Of a DNA stretch of 64,000 bases, positions 57,568 to 64,000 are shown piece after piece. The position numbers and the translations under genes are program-made. Source of the stretch: CAXMQS01 sp964195995 (GTDB lineage: Bacteria; Actinomycetota; Acidimicrobiia; Spongiisociales; JAOTWH01); assembly GCA_964195995.1 (NCBI GenBank), contig CAXMQS010000036.1, positions 62,001 to 126,000 of the forward strand, in the 5' to 3' direction. A model generated the notes under the pieces. It saw only the letters and a program-made list of their open reading frames with translations. It made no database searches and was not told the origin of the DNA. The number at the start of each line of letters is the position of its first letter. Within the stretch, counting starts at the first letter, position 1.

Positions 57568-57671
57568 CTTGGCAGTGCCGTGGTAGGATTACACCCTCGT
57601 AAGTTCATGGATGTAGTTTTGTCACAACCGACCTCTACGGTGCTGGGACAGGCAGACAGGAAGGAATCCCC

Positions 57672-58808
57672 GTGGCTAAAGCCGGCAAAGCGACCGACAA
57701 GGTGACCGACAAGGTGACCGACAAGGGCGACGACAAGAGCCTCGACATGGCCTTGACGCAGATCGAGCGCCAGTTCGGTAAGGGTGCCATCATGAGGCTC
57801 GGCGAGGGAGCGGTGCGCGACGTCGCTGCCATCCCGACGGGCGCCCTCTCGTTAGATCTAGCACTCGGCATCGGGGGAGTGCCCCGTGGCCGCATCGTTG
57901 AGATCTATGGTCCGGAGTCCTCGGGCAAGACAACGCTGGCGCTTCATGTCGTTGCCGAGGCACAGCGCAACGGGGGCAAGGCTGCGTTCATCGACGCCGA
58001 ACACGCCCTCGATCCGGTTTACTCCAAGGCTCTTGGGGTCGATGTCGATGAGCTCCTCATCTCCCAGCCCGACACGGGCGAGCAGGCACTCGAGATCGTC
58101 GACATGCTCATCCGTTCCGGTGCCCTAGATGTCATCGTGATCGACTCGGTGGCGGCACTCGTCCCCCGTGCCGAGATCGAAGGGGAGATGGGTCAGTCCC
58201 ATGTCGGGCTCCAGGCCCGCCTGATGTCGCAGGCGCTGCGCAAGTTGGCCGGCACCATCAATCGTTCAGACACCACTGCCATCTTCATCAACCAGTTGCG
58301 AGAGAAGATCGGTGTGATGTTCGGCAGCCCCGAGACCACACCCGGCGGCCGTGCCCTGAAGTTCTACGCCAGCACCCGCATCGACATTCGACGCATCGAG
58401 TCCATCAAGGAGGGCGACGTCATCGTCGGTAACCGGGTGAAGGCCAAGATCGCCAAGAACAAGGTGGCGCCACCGTTCCGCATCGCCGAGTTCGACATCA
58501 TGTTCGGAGAAGGTATTTCCCGTGAAGGCAGCTTGCTCGATGTTGCCGTCGAGCAGGGCATCGTCCTCAAGTCCGGTGCCTGGTACACCTACGACGGCGA
58601 CCAGCTCGGGCAAGGCCGGGAGAAGTCGAAGCGCTTCTTGAGGGAGAACCCCGAGATCGCCGTACAGCTCCAGGCCAAGGTCCTGGAAGCTGTTGGCCTT
58701 CTCGACACCCCCGCTGACGAAAAGCCCGATGGTGAAGCCCTCGATGTTGATGAGGTGGTGCCGGCCGAGGTCGCGGTCGTCGATGAGAACGTCGAGGAAG
58801 ACGCCTAG
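57672..58808 (+). CDS. recA: Recombinase A
   Basis: GTG at 57672 with AGGAAGGA upstream gives 378 residues. The P-loop is GPESSGKT (80-87), followed by [29 protein letters not shown] and the L2 region [22 protein letters not shown]. RecA forms filaments on single-stranded DNA for recombination and stimulates LexA self-cleavage. A 12-nt repeat in the first codons (57690-57727) encodes VTDK-VTDK, a likely recent duplication in the N-terminal tail. The acidic C-terminal tail is typical. No recX follows. Confidence 0.98.
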   Translation: MAKAGKATDKVTDKVTDKGDDKSLDMALTQIERQFGKGAIMRLGEGAVRDVAAIPTGALSLDLALGIGGVPRGRIVEIYGPESSGKTTLALHVVAEAQRNGGKAAFIDAEHALDPVYSKALGVDVDELLISQPDTGEQALEIVDMLIRSGALDVIVIDSVAALVPRAEIEGEMGQSHVGLQARLMSQALRKLAGTINRSDTTAIFINQLREKIGVMFGSPETTPGGRALKFYASTRIDIRRIESIKEGDVIVGNRVKAKIAKNKVAPPFRIAEFDIMFGEGISREGSLLDVAVEQGIVLKSGAWYTYDGDQLGQGREKSKRFLRENPEIAVQLQAKVLEAVGLLDTPADEKPDGEALDVDEVVPAEVAVVDENVEEDA

Positions 58809-58926
58809 ACCCAGGCCGAGCAGCCTCGGGAAACTGCCCGATGGTGTAACATCGTCGTAACACACACTTGTGAAACCAAAAACTTTGAAACCACAACCAA
58901 CAAGAGCAGCTGAAGGCGAGGCCTTC

Positions 58927-58952
58927 CACCGGTAGATAGCACCGGTGTTTTT
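58927..58952 (+). terminator. Intrinsic terminator between recA and rny
   Basis: CACCGGT (58927-58933) pairs with ACCGGTG (58941-58947) around a 7-base loop, followed by TTTTT (58948-58952). It lies about 120 bases after the recA stop. Confidence 0.7.
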
Positions 58953-58960
58953 CGTGTGTG

Positions 58961-58981
58961 TGCCGAGCAGAGAGCTCGGCA
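58961..58981 (+). promoter_or_regulatory. Second hairpin in the rny leader
   Basis: TGCCGAGC and GCTCGGCA form a perfect 8-bp stem with loop AGAGA. It follows the recA-rny terminator by 8 bases and lies 27 bases before the rny ATG. With the preceding stem it could act as an attenuator or stabilise the rny mRNA. Confidence 0.4.
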
Positions 58982-59008
58982 CGCTCGCGTTGGCAGATTG
59001 GGGTCTGC

Positions 59009-60526
59009 ATGGAGATCGTCATTGCCGCGGTGGCAGCAGTCGTAGGACTCGCCGTTGGGGCGGTGGCTATGCGGTCGAGATCCAGCAAGGCCGGCGATGC
59101 TGCCGGCCAGGTGTTGGCCAAGGCCCGCCAAGAAGCTCACGACATCCTCGCCCGCGCCGAGTCCGAAGGAAGAGCCCAGGCCGATGCCTATCGGGAGCGC
59201 GAGGACGCCACGCTGGAGCATCGACGGCTGGAGGTCAGGTCAACGGACGAGCGCATCGCCCAGCGTGAAGCCACCCTCGAGCAGAGAGCAGGCAACCTCG
59301 CCGACCGCGAGCAACTGGTGCTGGCTAGAGAGCAGGAGCTGACAGGGCAGCGCGCCGACCTCGATCGCATGCAAGAAGAGGCGCGGGCTTACCTCGAGAA
59401 AGTCACTGGGTTCGATTCCAAGGCCGCCAAGGAGGAGCTGCTGGCGGGAGTCGAGGACGAGGCCCGGCGAGACGCCATGATCCTGGTGCGCGACCTCGAG
59501 GTGAAGGCCAGGGAGGAAGCCGACCGCAGGGCACGGCGCATCCTGACCGGATCAGTGCAGCGCCTATCTTCAGAGGTCGTTGCCGACTCGACGGTGTCCG
59601 TGGTGACGCTGCCGTCCGACGACATGAAGGGCCGCATCATCGGCCGCGAGGGTCGCAACATCCGCGCCATCGAGTCCGTGACCGGTGTCAACATCGTTGT
59701 CGACGACACCCCCGAGACGGTGGCGGTGTCCTCCTTTGATCCGGTGCGACGCGAGATCGCCCGCTTGACGCTGGTACGGCTGGTGGCAGATGGCAGGATC
59801 CACCCGGCCTCCATCGAGGAGGCCTACACCAAGTCCCAGGCGGAAGTCGAACAGAGCATCCGGGACGCGGGTGAGTGGGCGATCCTCGAGGCTGGAGTCA
59901 GCCGGCTGGCCCCAGAGCTGGTCGTGTTGCTGGGTCGCCTCAAGTACCGCAGCTCCTACGGCCAGAACGTGCTGTCGCACCTGGTTGAGTCGGCCAATAT
60001 CGCCGAGATGCTGGCGGCCGAGCTCGGCGTCGACCCGGCGGAGGCGAAGCGCGCAGCCTTCCTCCATGACATCGGCAAGGCCGTCAGTCACGAGGTCGGG
60101 AGCTCCCACGCCATGGCCGGAGCCGAGATCGCCAGGAGATTCGGAGAGGACCCTGCCGTTGTTCACGGCATCGAGGCCCACCACAACGAGGTCGATCCGC
60201 GAACGCTCACCGCCATTCTGGTTCAGGCCGCGGACGCCGTGTCAGCTGCTCGCCCCGGCGCCCGGCGCGAGGCTCTCGAATCGTACGTGAGACGTCTAGA
60301 GAGGCTCGAGGAGATCGCGCAGAGTTTCGAGGGCGTCGAGCGTGTGTTCGCTATGCAGGCGGGCCGCGAGATCCGCATCGTCGTCGACCCGGCTCGTCTC
60401 GACGACCTCGAGGCCGCTGATCTGGCTCGGCGCATCGCCCGTCGCGTTGAGCGGGACCTTCAGTACCCCGGTCAGATAGAAGTCACCGTCATCAGAGAGT
60501 TGCGCTCGACCGACTACGCCCGATGA
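59009..60526 (+). CDS. rny: Ribonuclease Y
   Basis: ATG at 59009 gives 505 residues. An N-terminal membrane helix (about 2-20) is followed by a long coiled coil (about 30-170). The KH domain has KGRIIGREGRNIRAIE (about 207-222) and the HD domain AFLHDIGKAVSHE (about 350-362). RNase Y is a membrane-anchored endonuclease that starts mRNA decay. The order recA-rny is common in Gram-positive bacteria. The stop overlaps the miaB ATG (ATGA). Confidence 0.95.
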   Translation: MEIVIAAVAAVVGLAVGAVAMRSRSSKAGDAAGQVLAKARQEAHDILARAESEGRAQADAYREREDATLEHRRLEVRSTDERIAQREATLEQRAGNLADREQLVLAREQELTGQRADLDRMQEEARAYLEKVTGFDSKAAKEELLAGVEDEARRDAMILVRDLEVKAREEADRRARRILTGSVQRLSSEVVADSTVSVVTLPSDDMKGRIIGREGRNIRAIESVTGVNIVVDDTPETVAVSSFDPVRREIARLTLVRLVADGRIHPASIEEAYTKSQAEVEQSIRDAGEWAILEAGVSRLAPELVVLLGRLKYRSSYGQNVLSHLVESANIAEMLAAELGVDPAEAKRAAFLHDIGKAVSHEVGSSHAMAGAEIARRFGEDPAVVHGIEAHHNEVDPRTLTAILVQAADAVSAARPGARREALESYVRRLERLEEIAQSFEGVERVFAMQAGREIRIVVDPARLDDLEAADLARRIARRVERDLQYPGQIEVTVIRELRSTDYAR

Positions 60527-61893
60527 TCAATCTCGGGCTCCCCGCCGTCCAGCGGCAGGCGACACGCAGTGGTCAGACCTACTTCGTGCGCACCTTCGGG
60601 TGCCAGATGAACGAGCACGACTCGGAGCGCATCGCGGGGTTGCTGGAAGCCGATGGTCTGAGTCCTGCCGACGACCCGGCGAACGCCGACGTGCTCGTGC
60701 TCAATACCTGCTGCATCCGGGAGAATGCTGACAACAAGCTGTACGGCAACCTCGGCCATTTCAAGCCACTCAAGGATGTCAACCCCGACATGAGGATCGT
60801 CGTCGGTGGATGCTTGGCGCAGAAGGACCAGGGTGTGGTCCAGGAGCGTGCCCCCTGGGTTGATGTCGTCTTCGGGACTCACAACCTGCATCGCGTCGTC
60901 GACCTGCTGGATCACGCCGAGGAGTGGGGTCCCGTCACTGAGATCTGGGAGGAGACCACCTCCGCCGACGAGATGCCATCTGTTCTGCCCACCAACCGCC
61001 AGACGCCGTTCTCGGCGTGGGTGACAATCACCATCGGCTGTAACAACTCGTGCACCTTCTGCATCGTCCCCATCGTGCGGGGGGCCGAGATCAGTCGCCG
61101 TCTCGGTGACATCGTCAGTGAGGTTCAGGGACTGGCCGCGGCCGGCGTCAAGGAGGTGACCCTGCTCGGCCAGAACGTCAACTCCTACGGCCGTGAGCTC
61201 GATCTCGGGGGACGCAAGCCGCTCTTCGCCGACTTGCTGCGGCGGGTAGGCGAGATCGACGGCATCGAGCGCATCCGCTACACGAGCCCTCATCCCAAGG
61301 ACTTCCGCGAGGACGTCGCCATGGCCATGGCCGAGACGGCGGCGGTGTGCGAGCACCTCCATCTTCCGCTGCAGTCGGGGAGCGACCGGATCCTGGCGGC
61401 AATGCATCGCGGCTACAGCGCCGAACGCTTCCTCAACAAGCTGGCAATCGCTCGTGATGCCATGCCGGGTCTGGCCGCCTCTACGGACATCATCGTCGGC
61501 TTCCCTGGAGAGACCGACGCGGACTTCGAGGCAACGCTCGACGTCGTTGCGACGGCGCGTTTCGACTCGGCATACACCTTCAAGTTCTCACCGCGACCGG
61601 GCACGCCCGCCGCCGAGATGGACAACCAGGTCGCTGAGGACATCGTCACCGAGCGCTACGACCGGCTGACCGAGCTCCAGCAGCAGATCTCGCTTGAGCG
61701 CAACCAGGCCGAGGTCGGCCGCTCGCACGAGATCCTGGTCGAGGGACCGTCGCGCAAGGACGAGCTGATGACGACGGGACGTACCCGGACCAACAAGCTG
61801 GTCCACGTGCCGGGGGAGCTGGCGGCAGGCGACCTTGCCAACGTTGTCATCACGGAGGCGGCAACCCACCATCTGATGGGGAGCCTGGCCTGA
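60523..61893 (+). CDS. miaB: tRNA-2-methylthio-N6-dimethylallyladenosine synthase MiaB
   Basis: The 456-residue protein has the N-terminal cluster cysteines in RTFGCQMNEHDSERI, LNTCCIRENADNK and VGGCLAQK, the radical SAM motif CNNSCTFCIVP, and a C-terminal TRAM domain (about 385-455). The FGCQMN signature is that of MiaB rather than RimO. It methylthiolates i6A37 in tRNAs reading UNN codons, after MiaA adds the prenyl group. miaA follows with an overlap that uses CTG as start. Confidence 0.96.
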   Translation: MINLGLPAVQRQATRSGQTYFVRTFGCQMNEHDSERIAGLLEADGLSPADDPANADVLVLNTCCIRENADNKLYGNLGHFKPLKDVNPDMRIVVGGCLAQKDQGVVQERAPWVDVVFGTHNLHRVVDLLDHAEEWGPVTEIWEETTSADEMPSVLPTNRQTPFSAWVTITIGCNNSCTFCIVPIVRGAEISRRLGDIVSEVQGLAAAGVKEVTLLGQNVNSYGRELDLGGRKPLFADLLRRVGEIDGIERIRYTSPHPKDFREDVAMAMAETAAVCEHLHLPLQSGSDRILAAMHRGYSAERFLNKLAIARDAMPGLAASTDIIVGFPGETDADFEATLDVVATARFDSAYTFKFSPRPGTPAAEMDNQVAEDIVTERYDRLTELQQQISLERNQAEVGRSHEILVEGPSRKDELMTTGRTRTNKLVHVPGELAAGDLANVVITEAATHHLMGSLA

Positions 61894-62798
61894 GCATCGT
61901 CGGGGCCATCGTCGGCCCCACCGCCTCCGGCAAGTCCGCTGTTGCCATGGCGTTGGCGACCGATGGCGTCGAGATCGTTTCCGTTGACTCCATGCAGGTG
62001 TATCGCGGCATGGACATCGGCACCGCCAAGCCAACCTTGTCGGAGAGGAGGCAGGTGCCACATCACATGATCGACCTGGTTGACCCGACGGAGCTGTTCT
62101 CCGTCGCCGAGTTCCAGGAGCAAGGTCGAGCCGCTCTTGCGGGCATAGCCGGTTCGGCGCTGGTGGTCGGAGGCAGTGGGCTGCACCTGAGAGCCTTGAT
62201 CGACCCCCTCGACTTCCCGCCGACGGATCCCGACCTGCGCGCCGCGTTGGAAGCTCTGGACCTCCCCGAGCTTGCGGGCCGGCTCCTGGCGGCCGACTCG
62301 AATGCCGCTGCTGTCGTCGACATGGCCAACAAGCGACGAGTGCAGCGGGCTGTCGAGGTATTGGAGTTGACGGGCCAGACTCCGACGCAGCGTTCCTCCA
62401 GCGCCCAGGCTGTGGCAGTGGAGAACTACGAGAGCGTCGCGCCGGTGGCGATCGTTGGCCTTGATCCTCTCGACGAGCTCGAGGCCAGGATCGAAGCCAG
62501 GGTGGACGCCATGGTGGCGGGGGGATGGCTCGCGGAGGTTGCGGCATTGGACGGTCGGCTCGGCGCCACGGCTGCCGGCGCCGTCGGGTACGGGGAGCTG
62601 GCCGACGTGGTGAAGGGTGAGACGAGCCTCGCCGATGCTCGCGTCGCCATCCTTGCCGCGACGAGGGCCGTAGCGAAGCGGCAACGCACCTACTTCCGCA
62701 AGGACCCACGGGTTCGCTGGCTACCGTGGCGTTCCAGTCTCGGCGACCGCGTCAGCGAGGCCGCGGCGGCACTCGAGGAGAGCAAGTGGAATTCCTGA
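61890..62798 (+). CDS. miaA: tRNA dimethylallyltransferase MiaA
   Basis: The P-loop GPTASGKS must be in the protein, yet it lies upstream of the first ATG, GTG or TTG (61947). Reading from CTG at 61890, which overlaps the miaB stop as CTGA, gives 302 residues with the P-loop at 9-16, SVDSMQVYRGMDIGTAKP at about 32-49, HHMIDLVDPTE and GGSGLHLRALIDPL. The length and order match MiaA. CTG initiation here parallels the ATGA/GTGA couplings elsewhere. MiaA prenylates A37 of tRNA. It overlaps dapF by 13 bases. Confidence 0.93.
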   Translation: MSIVGAIVGPTASGKSAVAMALATDGVEIVSVDSMQVYRGMDIGTAKPTLSERRQVPHHMIDLVDPTELFSVAEFQEQGRAALAGIAGSALVVGGSGLHLRALIDPLDFPPTDPDLRAALEALDLPELAGRLLAADSNAAAVVDMANKRRVQRAVEVLELTGQTPTQRSSSAQAVAVENYESVAPVAIVGLDPLDELEARIEARVDAMVAGGWLAEVAALDGRLGATAAGAVGYGELADVVKGETSLADARVAILAATRAVAKRQRTYFRKDPRVRWLPWRSSLGDRVSEAAAALEESKWNS

Positions 62799-63553
62799 AG
62801 ATGGAGGGTCTCGGTAACGACTTCGTCGTGGTCGAGGGAGCTTCCGACCCTGCCGTTGCCGACATCGTTGCTTGGTGTGACCGCAGGCGCGGCATCGGTG
62901 CCGACGGGGTGCTGGTGGTCTCGCCCGCCGATGGCGGCGTCACCATGAAGTACTGGAACGCGGACGGCTCATCGGCGCCGACCTGCGGCAACGGCGTGCG
63001 CTGTGTTGCTCGCCTCGCCGTCGACAAGTCCTGGGTGCCACCAGGGCCCTTCACCGTGTTCACCGATGCCGGCCCGACAGCCGTAGAGGTGCCCCAGGAT
63101 GGCCCGGTCAGGGCAGATCTCGGAGTGCCCTCACCGCCGGGACCCGAGGTGGAGATCGCCGGCTACACCTTTGCGACATTGACCCTTGGCAATCCTCACG
63201 CCGTCACCATCGTCGATGACCCTTTCATCTTCCCGGTGTCGGCTGTCGGCCCCATCGTCGAGGGCGACCCGGCCTTCCCCGAGAGGACCAACGTCGAGTT
63301 CGTTACGGCCATCGATCGTGGTCGGGCGGCGGCCCGCATCTGGGAGCGCGGGGTGGGGGAGACGCTGGCCAGCGGCACCGGTGCATCTGCGGCGGCCGTT
63401 GTTGCTCACCGCGCCGGTCTCGTTGACGCTGCGGTCACCGTTGAACTCGCCGGCGGCAAGCTCCGAGTTGAGATAAGCGAAGATGGGGTATGGACCGAAG
63501 GTCCGGCGACCTACGTCTTCTCCGGCGAGCTGGGAGCCCCTACAGGCTCCTGA
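62786..63553 (+). CDS. dapF: Diaminopimelate epimerase-like protein with Ser at the second catalytic Cys
   Basis: GTG at 62786, behind GAGGAG, gives 255 residues with the DapF opening FLKMEGLGNDFVVVEG. The first catalytic Cys is present in SSAPTCGNGVRC (C67). The second, in the motif ERGxGETxxCGTG, is replaced: ERGVGETLASGTG puts Ser at 196 (codon AGC). Known DapF enzymes need both Cys residues for the two-base racemisation of LL- to meso-diaminopimelate. Activity may be reduced, altered or shared with another epimerase or DapL/Ddh route. It follows miaA in one operon, and its 3' end overlaps lexA by 14 bases. Confidence 0.88.
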   Translation: MEFLKMEGLGNDFVVVEGASDPAVADIVAWCDRRRGIGADGVLVVSPADGGVTMKYWNADGSSAPTCGNGVRCVARLAVDKSWVPPGPFTVFTDAGPTAVEVPQDGPVRADLGVPSPPGPEVEIAGYTFATLTLGNPHAVTIVDDPFIFPVSAVGPIVEGDPAFPERTNVEFVTAIDRGRAAARIWERGVGETLASGTGASAAAVVAHRAGLVDAAVTVELAGGKLRVEISEDGVWTEGPATYVFSGELGAPTGS

Positions 63554-64000
63554 GGACGCTGACGACTCGGCCCAGGATCTCAACGCCGTCCGTGAACACC
63601 ATCGGCGCGTACTCAGGATTCTCGGCGATCAGGGTCACCCGACCATCCCCCTTGCGCAGCCTCTTCACTGTGGCTTCTTCGCCGTCGATGAGAGCCGCAA
63701 CGATGTCGCCGCTGTCGGCGTCCTGTTGGCGGCGCACCACGACTAGGTCACCATCGAGTATGCCGGCGTCGATCATGGAATCGCCCTTGACCTCCAACAT
63801 GAAGACAGGCTCCTTGCCCACGAGCGAGGTCGGAAGCGGATAGACCTCTTCGATGTCCTGCTCGGCGAGGATCGGTGAGCCGGCGGCGATGCGACCAACG
63901 AGTGGCACTTCTCGGACACCGCCGCGAGCGATACCAGCCGACGGCTGCTTGTCCGCCACCACCTCGATGGCTCGGGGCTTGGATGGATCACGGCGCAGCC
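63540..64000 (-). CDS. lexA: LexA repressor, C-terminal part (5' end beyond window)
   Basis: The frame runs to the window edge: residues encoded from 63998 down (LRRDPSKPRAIEV...) precede the S24 autoprotease domain. The cleavage site Ala-Gly is in VGRIAAGSPILAEQD; the catalytic Ser is in KGDSMIDAGILDGD and Lys in EEATVKRLRK. The winged-helix DNA-binding domain must lie beyond 64000. LexA represses SOS genes by binding CGAAC-N4-GTTCG boxes, as found at dnaE2 and recA here. An internal GTG at 63962 is not the real start. Confidence 0.95.
   Translation of the reverse strand, partial: LRRDPSKPRAIEVVADKQPSAGIARGGVREVPLVGRIAAGSPILAEQDIEEVYPLPTSLVGKEPVFMLEVKGDSMIDAGILDGDLVVVRRQQDADSGDIVAALIDGEEATVKRLRKGDGRVTLIAENPEYAPMVFTDGVEILGRVVSVLRSL

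Overview
The window is about 64 kb of gene-dense, high-GC chromosomal DNA from an actinobacterium. The lineage is inferred. Support comes from GC-rich third codon positions, LexA boxes of the CGAAC-N4-GTTCG type, TANNNT -10 elements placed directly before start codons, actinobacterial families (DUF4032, TIGR03084-type, DesA-like acyl-ACP desaturase) and the co-occurrence of RNase J and RNase Y. An uncultured member of Acidimicrobiia or a related deep actinobacterial class is my best guess, at moderate confidence. I saw no tRNA, rRNA, prophage, insertion sequence or CRISPR array; the content is mostly core chromosome.

Layout. 1-3.5 kb: a partial branched-chain amino acid-type binding lipoprotein, a sigma-70 factor, an unknown protein and a small membrane protein. 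3.5-7.4 kb: SOS-controlled DnaE2 polymerase flanked by two copies of a palindromic intergenic repeat. 7.4-9.5 kb: YwiC-like membrane protein, VOC protein and SixA phosphatase. 9.7-14 kb: a polar amino acid ABC importer operon with an internal hairpin after the binding-protein gene. 14.3-20.3 kb: aminotransferase, lipoate ligase-like protein, lipoprotein, ABC exporter and a secreted Gly-rich protein ending at a perfect terminator. 20.3-26.7 kb: BtuF-like protein, S9 peptidase, and a HEAT-repeat/HD-GYP pair sharing an N-terminal module. 26.7-36.6 kb: small-molecule and lipid metabolism (luciferase-like oxidoreductase, ACT protein, haloalkane dehalogenase, UspA, flavin reductase-like protein, thioesterase, SDR, DUF4032, desaturase, DinB-like, LOG). 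36.6-39.8 kb: a CobS/CobT-like AAA+ and VWA pair with altered Walker motifs and an HExxH motif. 39.8-48.4 kb: ArfB, epoxide hydrolase-like protein, M16 peptidase, dapB, lipoprotein, CnoX-like thioredoxin, dapA and RNase J. 48.4-53.9 kb: ftsK and pyruvate dehydrogenase-type E1 alpha, E1 beta and E2. 54-64 kb: rimO-cinA-thpR, cupin, recA, rny-miaB-miaA-dapF and the C-terminal half of lexA.

How the parts fit. recA, dnaE2 and lexA form an SOS circuit; recA and dnaE2 carry exact LexA boxes two bases upstream of a -10 element. dapA, dapB and dapF belong to lysine/diaminopimelate synthesis, although DapF has Ser where the second catalytic Cys is expected. The lipoate ligase-like protein could serve the lipoyl domain of the E2 subunit. 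Many downstream genes are translationally coupled through ATGA, GTGA or TGATG overlaps, while many first genes appear leaderless.
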